From positions 1 to 51,037 of the forward strand of contig CAKQRI010000008.1 of NCBI GenBank assembly GCA_934271365.1: a DNA stretch of 51,037 nucleotides, given 5' to 3'. Under the pieces are notes generated by a model, which was not told the origin of the DNA, ran no database searches, and saw only the letters and a program-made list of their open reading frames with translations. The stretch comes from an uncultured Spirochaetales bacterium. GTDB lineage: Bacteria; Spirochaetota; Spirochaetia; Sphaerochaetales; Sphaerochaetaceae. The translations under genes and the position numbers were made by a program. Positions 43,414-51,037 of this stretch are shown in pieces (the first letter of the stretch is position 1; each line of letters begins with the position of its first letter).

Positions 43414-44324
43414 TTTTTAGCTCCTTCGTCTGCGTAATATACCCATGCTGAAGATGACTTGAATACAAGAAGTGTCAGAATGAGAATGACCATGAATAGA
43501 ATCCAAGATTCGGCGCAAGCATATCCCACGTTGTAATATTTGAATGCATCATCATACAGCTTCATTCCAATGATGTACGTCTTCTTCATTGGACCACCAT
43601 TTGTGATTACAAATGCACTTGTGAAATTCTGCAAAGCCTGAATTGTCTGCATAATGAGATTGAAGAACAGAACAGATGAAACCTGAGGCAGGGTAATCTT
43701 CCAGAATCTCTTCCAGCTAGATGCTCCATCTACTTCAGCTGCTTCATACAGCTCTTTAGGAATCTGCTTAAGTGCGGCAAGGAAGATAACCATTGCTGAT
43801 CCAAACTGCCATACCTGAAGCAGAGACAATGTGCAGAGTGCAATCCGTGGATTTGTCAGCCAGTCCACTGGAGGAATATGCAGAAGTGACAGCTTGTGAT
43901 TTATTATACCATCATGCATGAAGAGCACACGCCATAACACAGATACAGCAACAGATCCTCCAAGTATTGATGGCAGATAATATAGTGATCTATATATACC
44001 TATTCCTCTAACCTTGGAATTAAGAATCATAGCAATAACAAGGGCAATCGCAATCTTAAGTGGAATTGCCATGAGAGTATATAACCCAGTAATTCCCATG
44101 GAAGAAAGGAATTGCTTATCAATTACAAACAACCTTACATAGTTCTTAACTCCAACAAAAGCTGGTTTATTAAGAAGTGTATAATTAGTAAAAGAATAAA
44201 CGAATGATGCTATAAATGGATAAAGCTGGAATACAAGAAATCCAATCAGCCATGGAAGCACATAGAAAAAACCAGTCCATCGGCCCTTTTCCTTCAGGCT
44301 TTTGGTCTTCTTATCACATTTCAT
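43410..44324 (-). CDS. ABC sugar permease, MalF type
   Basis: Inner-membrane permease of 304 residues; FFYVLPWLIGFLVFQLYPFI forms the first helix, and EAAEVDGASSWKRFWKITLP the EAA loop. Only 39% or so of it looks alike to the other MalF-type protein by eye, so the two importers probably differ in ligand. It follows the binding-protein gene across a gap that holds a stem-loop. Confidence 0.92.
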   Translation of the reverse strand: MKCDKKTKSLKEKGRWTGFFYVLPWLIGFLVFQLYPFIASFVYSFTNYTLLNKPAFVGVKNYVRLFVIDKQFLSSMGITGLYTLMAIPLKIAIALVIAMILNSKVRGIGIYRSLYYLPSILGGSVAVSVLWRVLFMHDGIINHKLSLLHIPPVDWLTNPRIALCTLSLLQVWQFGSAMVIFLAALKQIPKELYEAAEVDGASSWKRFWKITLPQVSSVLFFNLIMQTIQALQNFTSAFVITNGGPMKKTYIIGMKLYDDAFKYYNVGYACAESWILFMVILILTLLVFKSSSAWVYYADEGAKK

Positions 44325-44348
44325 AAGAACCTCAATGAGTTTGAATAT

Positions 44349-44375
44349 AGAGGGAATGAACTATACACTCCCTCT
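44349..44375 (-). promoter_or_regulatory. Stem-loop between binding protein and permease genes
   Basis: AGAGGGA (44349-44355) and TCCCTCT (44369-44375) form a 7-pair stem. Such hairpins after binding-protein genes usually stabilise the upstream mRNA or partly terminate transcription, giving more binding protein than permease. Confidence 0.5.
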
Positions 44376-44397
44376 TTTAAAGGATTGAATTAAGCTG

Positions 44398-45702
44398 CTA
44401 GTTTTTGGCACTGACAATCATTCCGATTCTGGAGATTGTCTCATCAGCTGCCTCTAGCATATTCTTATACTGACCATAAGCAATCTTCTCCATAATTTCT
44501 GTAAAGAGTGCTTCTACTTCAGAATTTGATGACCAGTCATTCAGCTTAGAGCCTGCATTTGCGAGAGAATACTCAACATTCTCAACAGCACTAGGATCAA
44601 GAACTCCTGATACCCAGGCTCTTGATTCTTCCCTTGCAGGTACAGAATAGTTAGAGCCGATATACTCTGCACCTTCCTTTGATGTCAGCATAAATGCAAG
44701 GAAGCGAACAGCAGCATCTGGATTAGCAGTGCTTTTATTAATTGCGTATAAGCAGGAAGGTCTTACTTCTATTCCGGTTTCCTTCTCACCTCTGAGCTGT
44801 GGCATAACATACCCTGTAGTAGTTGGCTTACCATCAACTGCCCTACGGCTAGCTGTCTCAGTCATCACAGAAGTTCTTCCGAGAATCATAAACATCTTAC
44901 GATCAAGCCATGTAGGATTCTGTGTCATTGTATTATTGTATACTGCACTTTCCTGAATTGGCTGGAATACCTTTTCCTTATAGCATCTGTCGACAAGCTC
45001 GAAAGCCTTAGCAAGTTCTTCCCTGCTGCATCCCATAGTACCATCATCATTGATCAGCTGGCGACCTGTAAGCTGTCTGAGATAAACACGGGCATAATAT
45101 AAAGCTGCCTGCTTGCTATCTACGCAGCAAAGATAATTTGTTGGATCATCAGCCTGGACCTTTGCAGCAAGTTCAAATAAATCATCCCATGTAAAATCCT
45201 TATTGCTGATATCAAATCCATACTTTGAAAGCATCTCAACATCAACCAGGGAACCCATGCCATTAATACCAGCAGGAAGGAATAATGTCTTTCCATTGAA
45301 AATACTGTAATTATCAATCATGGATGAGTCGAAAGAATCAAGCTTAAGCTCAGATTTATAAGCATTAAGATCCAGGAAGAAATCACCCTGCTTAACAATT
45401 GCATCACACCAAGGCTGATCAACAGCCATTACATCAGGAGCTGCGCCAGATGTAAGCTGGATTGTAAACTTATCTCTATACTGAGCAAAAGCAGAATATT
45501 CTGGCTCTACTTTCACATCTGGATTTGCCTTCTCGAATGCATCAATAACATTCAGAAGGGCCTTATGCCTTGCATCACCTCCCCACCAAGACACACGTAT
45601 AGCCTTCACACCTGAATCAGCTGCTTTTTCAGATGAACCTGTAGAAAAGACCGGCAAAGCTGCCAGCATCAATGCTAAAAGAACAATAATAGTCTTTTTC
45701 AT
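44398..45702 (-). CDS. Sugar ABC transporter binding protein (CUT1)
   Basis: Secreted solute-binding protein of about 434 residues. The signal MKKTIIVLLALMLAALPVFS leads into TGSSEKAADS, without a lipobox. The mature fold opens with AIRVSWWGGDARHKALLNVI, and FTIQLTSGAAPDVMAVDQP is the family hinge. The open frame extends 14 codons further upstream, but GGAG is placed just before 45702 and the signal peptide begins there. Feeds the two permeases that follow. Confidence 0.92.
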   Translation of the reverse strand: MKKTIIVLLALMLAALPVFSTGSSEKAADSGVKAIRVSWWGGDARHKALLNVIDAFEKANPDVKVEPEYSAFAQYRDKFTIQLTSGAAPDVMAVDQPWCDAIVKQGDFFLDLNAYKSELKLDSFDSSMIDNYSIFNGKTLFLPAGINGMGSLVDVEMLSKYGFDISNKDFTWDDLFELAAKVQADDPTNYLCCVDSKQAALYYARVYLRQLTGRQLINDDGTMGCSREELAKAFELVDRCYKEKVFQPIQESAVYNNTMTQNPTWLDRKMFMILGRTSVMTETASRRAVDGKPTTTGYVMPQLRGEKETGIEVRPSCLYAINKSTANPDAAVRFLAFMLTSKEGAEYIGSNYSVPAREESRAWVSGVLDPSAVENVEYSLANAGSKLNDWSSNSEVEALFTEIMEKIAYGQYKNMLEAADETISRIGMIVSAKN

Positions 45703-45786
45703 TTTTACTCTCCTTTTTTCGTCATCTAAAATTCTAAAGGCCATTAAAAAAAGCCAGCAACATGGTGATGCTACGAAAAAATATCA

Positions 45787-46167
45787 TCAAATGCTATTTA
45801 AAAAGGCTTTCTCTTCTTCCGTTAATATGTATTTATCTGAATTCAAATCAGAAGTATCAGAGTTCTCTATGATAAGAACTTTAGTATTCTCATCCCATTT
45901 ATGAACATGCCATTCATTCTTTTCCACTGTATAAATAACACCTGGAGAAATCTCATGCCAATCAAACAATAGCTTTCCTTCTTTTTCTTTTGCTGTAATG
46001 ATATATCCAGAACCTTCCAATAAGATGAACGACTCATCTGTCTCTAAATGCCTTGATATATCCTTAACTATCTCCTTTTCTTCAGAATTGCTTATAGCAA
46101 TTTTCCAATAACCTGAAGAAAGCAAAGTACTATACCCTTTTTTCTGTGTTATTTCCGTCTTCTTCAT
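45787..46167 (-). CDS. Small cupin-like protein
   Basis: Cytoplasmic protein of 126 residues with a single cupin-like beta barrel: ETDESFILLEGSGYIIT, ISPGVIYTVEKNEWHVH and KVLIIENSDTS are the expected strands; the usual metal His set is reduced to the NEWHVHKW pair. Similar small proteins accompany sugar-acid operons, perhaps as isomerases or sensors; function not known. AAGGAG is 11 bases before the start. First gene of the minus-strand operon and divergent from the regulatory genes. Confidence 0.72.
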   Translation of the reverse strand: MKKTEITQKKGYSTLLSSGYWKIAISNSEEKEIVKDISRHLETDESFILLEGSGYIITAKEKEGKLLFDWHEISPGVIYTVEKNEWHVHKWDENTKVLIIENSDTSDLNSDKYILTEEEKAFLNSI

Positions 46168-46198
46168 TTATTTCATATCTCCTTTTTTTTTCAGCAAA

Positions 46199-46208
46199 TC
46201 CAATTGGA
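46199..46208. promoter_or_regulatory. Palindrome in the divergent promoter region
   Basis: TCCAATTGGA is a perfect 10-base palindrome lying between the cupin operon and the response-regulator operon, next to a plus-strand TATAAT (46214-46219). It may be a regulator site shared by both directions. Confidence 0.35.
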
Positions 46209-46226
46209 ATGCTTATAATTATTCTT

Positions 46227-46943
46227 ATGAGAAAAGAATATACACTCATTATAGTTGATGATGAATGGGCTATCAGGTCCAATCTTTCAGATTTATTCCC
46301 ATGGTCAGAACTAGGCTTTTCTGTAAAAGGAGTTTTTGAAAATGGATTAAAGGCTCTATCTTATGCATCATCAGAGAAAGTAGATGTGATTCTTACAGAT
46401 ATCAGAATGCCGATCATGGATGGGCTGGAGCTGACAAGAAGAATAAAGGAAATAAACAAAGACATCTCAATAATCCTCTTATCTGCATATGATGATTTTG
46501 AGTATGCTCAGAAAGGAATAGAGTATGGGGCCTATGATTATCTGGTAAAACCCATTTCCTATAATGAAATAATAGAATGTTTTAAATCGCTCCATCAGAA
46601 ATTAGAAGAAATAGAAGATGCTGATTCCGAGAATCTCACCAGGAAAGCATTTGATGATTATATCAGAAAGAATATCATTTCATTTTCCATTAAAGAAGCA
46701 TCTGGACATTTCCAGGTTTCAGAAAAAGCACTGAAAGAATGGGTTAATGCAGAATTCAATCACTCTATTCAGCATATTGTAAATGAGATAAAAATGAACA
46801 AAGCAAAAGAGATGCTTGATATTACTGGAATAAAGATATTTGAAATTGCCCAAGCTCTGGGATATACAAATTCAAATAATTTCACACGTGCCTTTCTCTC
46901 ATATTTCAAGCAAAGCCCAACAGATTACAGGAAACACATATGA
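46227..46943 (+). CDS. Response regulator, YesN type (REC + AraC HTH)
   Basis: Two-component regulator of about 238 residues. The receiver domain has LIIVDDEWAIR, phospho-acceptor motif ILTDIRMPIMDG and the Lys motif DYLVKPIS. The C-terminal AraC-type HTH contains KAKEMLDITGIKIFEIAQAL and SNNFTRAFLSYF. Start 46227 is chosen because the receiver begins there; in-frame ATGs at 46146 and 46209 are possible but add hydrophobic, non-family residues. TATAAT eight bases upstream raises the possibility of a leaderless mRNA. Overlaps the second regulator by four bases. Confidence 0.88.
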   Translation: MRKEYTLIIVDDEWAIRSNLSDLFPWSELGFSVKGVFENGLKALSYASSEKVDVILTDIRMPIMDGLELTRRIKEINKDISIILLSAYDDFEYAQKGIEYGAYDYLVKPISYNEIIECFKSLHQKLEEIEDADSENLTRKAFDDYIRKNIISFSIKEASGHFQVSEKALKEWVNAEFNHSIQHIVNEIKMNKAKEMLDITGIKIFEIAQALGYTNSNNFTRAFLSYFKQSPTDYRKHI

Positions 46944-47611
46944 ATGCATACATAGTAGATGATGAAGCTTATATACGAGAGAGCCTTTCAATGCTAATTG
47001 ATTGGAAAAAACTTGGATTCAATAATCCGATTTTATTCTCTGATGCAGAGTCTGCACTTAATAGAATTGAATCTGATAATCCCTTTCTCATAATCTCTGA
47101 TATAAAAATGCCGAGAATGGATGGACTGGAATTCTTTAAATCAATTAATGAAACGAATAAGAAAACAAATCTATTCATTCTTTCTGCATATAGCGAATTT
47201 TCCCTAGCAGTAAAAGCAATGCATTATGGTGTGAAAAGATACTTCGTAAAACCCATTTCTGTTTCTGAGATTTATGATGCAATTGCCAGCCTTACTGCAC
47301 CTAAGCCGAAAGAGATGACAGCAGAGCACATATCTGATTATGTAATTAAATATATTGATTCAAACATATCAACAGCAACAATAAAAGCAATAGCACTTGA
47401 ACTAGGAATAAGCCCTAATCACCTATCCCTTTTATTTCATAAGGAAACCGGCAGGACATTCTCAGAAGTTCTAATAGAGAAGAAAATGGCATTAGCTGTT
47501 TCTCTTATGGAAAAGGGTGCTGATAAAAAAGCTACAGCAGAAGCAATTGGTTACCAAGACATTCCATCTTTCAACAAGGCACTCGCTGCATATCTTAAGG
47601 ACAAACTATGA
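46940..47611 (+). CDS. Second response regulator, YesN type (REC + AraC HTH)
   Basis: Receiver plus AraC HTH, 223 residues. AYIVDDEAYIRESLSML, IISDIKMPRMDGLEF with the phospho-Asp, and YFVKPISV form the receiver; IKAIALELGISPNHLSLLF and ATAEAIGYQDIPSFNKAL the two HTH units. Its order and size equal those of the preceding gene, so the two look like a diverged tandem duplication. The stop overlaps the kinase start by four bases. Confidence 0.9.
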   Translation: MNAYIVDDEAYIRESLSMLIDWKKLGFNNPILFSDAESALNRIESDNPFLIISDIKMPRMDGLEFFKSINETNKKTNLFILSAYSEFSLAVKAMHYGVKRYFVKPISVSEIYDAIASLTAPKPKEMTAEHISDYVIKYIDSNISTATIKAIALELGISPNHLSLLFHKETGRTFSEVLIEKKMALAVSLMEKGADKKATAEAIGYQDIPSFNKALAAYLKDKL

Positions 47612-49323
47612 AAAAACTGTTCCAGGACAAACTGATCAGAAAGCATTTTCAGAAACTATTTATACAATTTCTCAGCATTAGCCTTCTGCCTCTGCTTCTT
47701 CTATATGCAGCCTTCTCTTTTATTCTGATTCCAAATGAGCGAAAAAACATGGAATCTTCTACTCTAACCTCACTTAACCTGATCAAGGAAAATGTGAATC
47801 TGCTGTTCAATGATACATCAAAGATAATGAACATTATTGATTCTTCAGTTTCAAGCTATGCTTTAATGCAGACCTTTGAGTCTGATATAGAAGGATATAT
47901 AGGTTCATACATTGAATTTCTGACATGCAAGCAGATAGCTCAGCAGATGAATGCAATTGTTAATACAAGAGATTATATTGAATCCATTTATGTTTATCTG
48001 CCAAACAGCAAGAATGCCTATATAACAAACCAGATGAATATATACCATATAAGCACATCCCCAGATAAAACATGGATAGAAGACGTGCAAAGCATAGCAC
48101 AGAATGATATATTCCGCAGGCATATTGCAGGACATTATTATGATACGATAACAATAACTGAGCAGAATTCAAAAGGATATATTGTTGCTATAAATATAAA
48201 TGCGTCTTATTTCGAGAGAATGCTCAGTTCCATGTCCATAACAAAAGGACAGAAGATGCTCTTAACTAAAGATAATGACAATATCATAGCTTCCAGTTCC
48301 CGCAATATAGACATAAATGAAAGAAACAGCACTCTGTTTTCCACTCAGATTGATAACTACAATTGCCTTCTGACATCAATAATCCCCAATAAGGAATTAT
48401 TCAGCTATGAATATAACCTGCTCCTTGTAACAATTATCATATCAGTCATCTGCATTATTATATCGTTATCGGCATCCATATATTGCTCATATAGGATGAC
48501 AAACAGAATCAATGACATAATCACACTATTAAAGAATTCATCAAACAGCCACATAACTGATAGAACCAAACCTTATAGAAATGATGTCTATGGTTACATA
48601 ACAAACCATCTGATTAAAACATTCCTGCAGAATGACTACATGAAAATTGCGCTTAATGAGAAGAAAATGGAGCTTAAAGTCCAAGAACTATCAGCACTGC
48701 AATATCAGATTAATCCCCATTTCCTATCTAACACGCTGCAGATGATTGACTTTGAGATTCTTAAAACAGTAAAAGCGCCATGCCATGCAAATAGCATGAT
48801 CGAGCATCTTTCCAGATTTCTTCAATACTCTCTCAGATCTCCAGACCAGTCTGTTCTTCTCTGGCAGGAAATAAAGGCTACAAAAAATTATACAGAGCTG
48901 ATGCATGACAGATTCCAAAGCCAAATAGAGTTCCAATGGAATATAGATGAAAAGAGCCTTAACATAGAAGTTCCAAAACTAATACTACAGCCTTTAATAG
49001 AGAACTCTATACAGCATAACGCACAACGGCTAAGCACTCCATTAATAATAAAGATAAAGGCAGAAAGCACTGCTAATGAAACAGTTATTTCTGTCTGCGA
49101 CAATGGCATTGGAATTACAGAAGAGCAGAAAAAGGAGATTCAGAATAGAATCAAGCAAAAAGATTTCAAAGAAAACCATATAGGCCTTGCCAATATAATA
49201 AGGCGTCTACAACTTAAATATGGAGAGAATTTTTCATATTCCTTTAATTCAAACAAGGATTCCAAATCAGGTTTTATTGTATCATTAAGGCTAATTGAGA
49301 ACACAGCATACACAGATTCTTAA
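47608..49323 (+). CDS. Sensor histidine kinase, YesM type
   Basis: Membrane sensor kinase of 571 residues. One transmembrane helix near residues 15-40, an extracellular sensing domain of about 230 residues, a second helix near 270-290 and a HAMP-like linker are followed by the His_kinase motif LQYQINPHFLSNTLQM (His371) and an ATPase domain with PLIENSIQHN, VCDNGIGI and ENHIGLANI. Related systems sense extracellular carbohydrates and activate adjacent ABC importer genes, which fits the divergent sugar operon. Confidence 0.93.
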   Translation: MKKLFQDKLIRKHFQKLFIQFLSISLLPLLLLYAAFSFILIPNERKNMESSTLTSLNLIKENVNLLFNDTSKIMNIIDSSVSSYALMQTFESDIEGYIGSYIEFLTCKQIAQQMNAIVNTRDYIESIYVYLPNSKNAYITNQMNIYHISTSPDKTWIEDVQSIAQNDIFRRHIAGHYYDTITITEQNSKGYIVAININASYFERMLSSMSITKGQKMLLTKDNDNIIASSSRNIDINERNSTLFSTQIDNYNCLLTSIIPNKELFSYEYNLLLVTIIISVICIIISLSASIYCSYRMTNRINDIITLLKNSSNSHITDRTKPYRNDVYGYITNHLIKTFLQNDYMKIALNEKKMELKVQELSALQYQINPHFLSNTLQMIDFEILKTVKAPCHANSMIEHLSRFLQYSLRSPDQSVLLWQEIKATKNYTELMHDRFQSQIEFQWNIDEKSLNIEVPKLILQPLIENSIQHNAQRLSTPLIIKIKAESTANETVISVCDNGIGITEEQKKEIQNRIKQKDFKENHIGLANIIRRLQLKYGENFSYSFNSNKDSKSGFIVSLRLIENTAYTDS

Positions 49324-49629
49324 TTCAATAATTTCAGTTCATTCAAGAAGTTAAAAAATAAGGCTATTCTTCTGATGCTATGTAAGACATGCTGGATTAT
49401 GAATGGCATGATAAAAAGAATAAAAGAAGCTTAGAATTATCAAAATCTGGAAACCTCACAGCAGCTGGTATATTTCGTCAGAATATTCTTATCCAACAAC
49501 TTCTCGATTATTCATTATTCATCAGATTTTGCTTACTCTTTTCTTATATTCGAAAATATAATACTACTTATAATTAAATACCCCTGATTGCATAGGAAAT
49601 AATACGTAAACTACTAGAGAGAGATAAAG
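49324..49629 (+). promoter_or_regulatory. Upstream region of the sigma factor gene
   Basis: Intergenic region of 306 bases. TTATATT (49544-49550) and AATATAA (49555-49561) form an inverted repeat around CGAA. ACCCC at 49580-49584 and CGTAAA at 49605-49610 loosely resemble the C-rich -35 and CGAA-type -10 described for SigI promoters, though 20 bases apart. A 62-codon frame at 49389 lacks family features and a binding site and is not called. Confidence 0.3.
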
Positions 49630-50361
49630 GTGCTGAAAGATATAGAACTTCTGATGGAGATTGCAGAAGCTAAGAAAAGTCCTAAAAAAACTGATGTATT
49701 CATTGAGAAATATACACCTTTCATCAGGAGTGAAGCCTTGGGTTTCGGTATAGTAGATGATCATTATGATATAAATGATAGGATTTCCATTGCGATGTTT
49801 GCTTTCTATGAAGCACTGATGAACTACGATGTGAAGAAAGGAGCATTCTTTTCTCTTGCTAAGATCTATATCAGAAATAGGCTAATAGACTACTTCAGAA
49901 GAAATGAGAACAAAGAAAAAGACCTCTCACTTGATGATAAGGTTCATGATGATAATGAAAAAACGCTTCTGGATTTAATAGAAGATGAAAGGAGCTCAAT
50001 TGAATACATACATGAGAAAGAATGTACTAGACTAGAGATAGAGGATTTCCAGAAGACACTGTCTGAATATGACCTTACTCTCTCAGAAATTGCAGAAAAT
50101 GCTCCTAGGCAGAAAAGGACAATGGATACGTGCTTAAGTGCATTGGAATATGCAAGAAGCAATCCAGATATTCTAGAACTACTCATACAGAAGAAGAGAC
50201 TACCGATTTCAAGATTGCTAAAACATGGGCGCCTCGACAGAAAGACAATTGAAAGGCACCGCAAATATCTTGTTGGAATATTTCTGGCATTCACTAATGG
50301 ATTTGTGATTATACGCGGACACCTGTGCCAGCTGAGGATGATAGAAAATGAAAGAATCTGA
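49630..50361 (+). CDS. SigI-like RNA polymerase sigma factor
   Basis: Sigma-70-family protein of 243 residues, SigI type. FIEKYTPFIRSEALGFG and DINDRISIAMFAFYEALMNY give region 2, and FFSLAKIYIRNRLIDYFRR is the SigI-typical segment. The C-terminal half (LIQKKRLPISRLLKHGRLD, then RKTIERHRKYLVGIFLAF) matches the SigI C-terminal HTH. It starts with GTG at 49630. Its stop overlaps the next gene by 14 bases. Family members in Firmicutes respond to polysaccharides or heat through a membrane anti-sigma factor, which is what the next gene encodes. Confidence 0.87.
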   Translation: MLKDIELLMEIAEAKKSPKKTDVFIEKYTPFIRSEALGFGIVDDHYDINDRISIAMFAFYEALMNYDVKKGAFFSLAKIYIRNRLIDYFRRNENKEKDLSLDDKVHDDNEKTLLDLIEDERSSIEYIHEKECTRLEIEDFQKTLSEYDLTLSEIAENAPRQKRTMDTCLSALEYARSNPDILELLIQKKRLPISRLLKHGRLDRKTIERHRKYLVGIFLAFTNGFVIIRGHLCQLRMIENERI

Positions 50362-51037
50362 ATATCTTATCCTAGAAGTTCATGAATCATATGCTATAGT
50401 GCTTGAAAGCAATGGCAGAATTGTAAAAGCGGCAAACCTTGGCTATCAAGCAGGAGATAGGACCAATAATATAATAGAGTTCAGATATGAAGACCGAATA
50501 CCATTCTGGAAAGTATTTCTAGCTAGATTGAAAGTCTATTTGACATCAATTATTGCGATAATGCTGTTTTCATGGCAGATGTTCTTCTATCCTGTAGGTG
50601 CTGTAAGAATAAGCATTAATCCAAGTGTTGAATTGACAGTCAACAGGATGAATCATGTACTCAAGATAGAGGCCCTGAATGAGGATGGAAATGTTCTCAT
50701 TGATGGCTTTAATCCGCACATGAAAAAAGTTGAAAATGTGGCAGCTGATCTCGCAATAAAAGCAGAGCATGATGGATTTCTAAAAGAGCATGGGACTATA
50801 GAAATAGATGCATCTGGCCACAATACAAAATGGAAAGAAAAGACAGAGCACACTGTTTATGAAAGACTATCTCTTGCAACAGCAAATAATATCAATATTG
50901 TAATAATAGAAAAAGAAGATTCTTTTACTGACAACATTTACGAAGTTGATGACGACGATTCTGATGATGACGACGATTCTGATGACGACGACGATTCAGA
51001 TGACGACGACGATTCAGATGACGACGATGATTCAGAT
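50348..51037 (+). CDS. RsgI-like anti-sigma factor, truncated by window end
   Basis: At least 230 residues, open at the right edge of the window. Residues 1-50 are the RsgI N-terminal domain (YLILEVHESYAIVLESNGRI), one transmembrane helix follows near residue 65-82 (YLTSIIAIMLFSWQMFFYP), then the extracellular RISINPSVELTVNRMNHVLK segment typical of RsgI proteins. From residue 200 the chain is an Asp/Ser tract with the 6-residue unit DDDDSD. It probably binds the SigI-like protein at the membrane and releases it after an outside signal; the C-terminal sensor lies beyond the window. GAGG is 10 bases before the ATG. Confidence 0.85.
   Translation, partial: MKESEYLILEVHESYAIVLESNGRIVKAANLGYQAGDRTNNIIEFRYEDRIPFWKVFLARLKVYLTSIIAIMLFSWQMFFYPVGAVRISINPSVELTVNRMNHVLKIEALNEDGNVLIDGFNPHMKKVENVAADLAIKAEHDGFLKEHGTIEIDASGHNTKWKEKTEHTVYERLSLATANNINIVIIEKEDSFTDNIYEVDDDDSDDDDDSDDDDDSDDDDDSDDDDDSD
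50949..51037 (+). repeat. In-frame 18-base Asp/Ser-coding repeat
   Basis: About five copies of an 18-base unit (GATGACGACGACGATTCA or close variants) run to the window edge, coding DDDDSD repeats in the RsgI-like protein. Third-position changes between GAT/GAC and TCT/TCA are scattered. Unit length keeps the frame, so copy-number change would alter length only. Confidence 0.9.

Noticed and set aside
45744..45776. Possible terminator between the cupin gene and the binding-protein gene
   Set aside because: A T-rich run is present on the minus strand, but the preceding stem (AGCA/TGCT type) is short and imperfect; not strong enough to call.
49389..49577. 62-codon frame between the kinase and sigma genes
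   Set aside because: No ribosome binding site or family resemblance; composition is that of intergenic DNA.

Overview
The window looks like a chromosome segment of an anaerobic, probably host-associated spirochaete (Sphaerochaeta/Treponema-like). The pointers are the sugar-binding proteins whose signal peptides run into Gly/Ser/Thr/Glu-rich N-termini without a lipobox, an OadGAB decarboxylase set, a BMP-family lipoprotein importer, and a type II-A Cas9 of about the size known from treponemes. Base composition is AT-rich throughout. This assignment is inferred from gene content; no rRNA or tRNA gene is visible.

Layout. 1-6.3 kb: a decayed lipoprotein gene, a PotD-like lipoprotein, purB, a VTT-domain membrane protein, an AlaX-type tRNA editing enzyme, a TRIC/UPF0126 channel and small conserved proteins. 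7.2-17.7 kb: a ten-gene co-directional operon joining a BMP-type ABC importer to a nucleoside hydrolase, a cytoplasmic sulfatase, FucI-like and RpiB-like isomerases, a pentulose/hexulose-phosphate epimerase and its own LacI regulator, preceded by two palindromic candidate operators. 17.7-22.5 kb: Mrp ATPase, then oadG-oadA-oadB, with oadA carrying two biotinyl domains. 22.7-29.5 kb: a complete type II-A CRISPR-Cas locus: tracrRNA on the minus strand, cas9, cas1, cas2, csn2 and an array of 10 repeats and 9 spacers. The predicted tracrRNA and cas9 promoters share the same -10 position.

29.5-46.2 kb, minus strand: two adjacent sugar-acid catabolic operons. The upstream one (46.2 to 37.3 kb) encodes a cupin, an ABC sugar importer, a 1150-residue LamG/toroid-like carbohydrate protein without a signal peptide, a TIM-barrel isomerase and a DlgD/YiaK-like reductase, and ends in a clear terminator. 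The second (37.2 to 29.5 kb) encodes a mandelate-racemase-type enzyme, a second ABC importer, a DgoD-like dehydratase, an argininosuccinate-lyase-like enzyme and a GntR/FCD regulator. Its promoter overlaps a 32-bp near-perfect palindrome.

46.2-51.0 kb, plus strand: two tandem YesN-like response regulators with one YesM-like histidine kinase, divergent from the sugar operon and probably controlling it. They are followed by a SigI-like sigma factor and the start of an RsgI-like anti-sigma factor, which leaves the window inside an Asp/Ser repeat. Taken together, the right half reads as a glycan sensing and sugar-acid utilisation island next to an adaptive immune locus.
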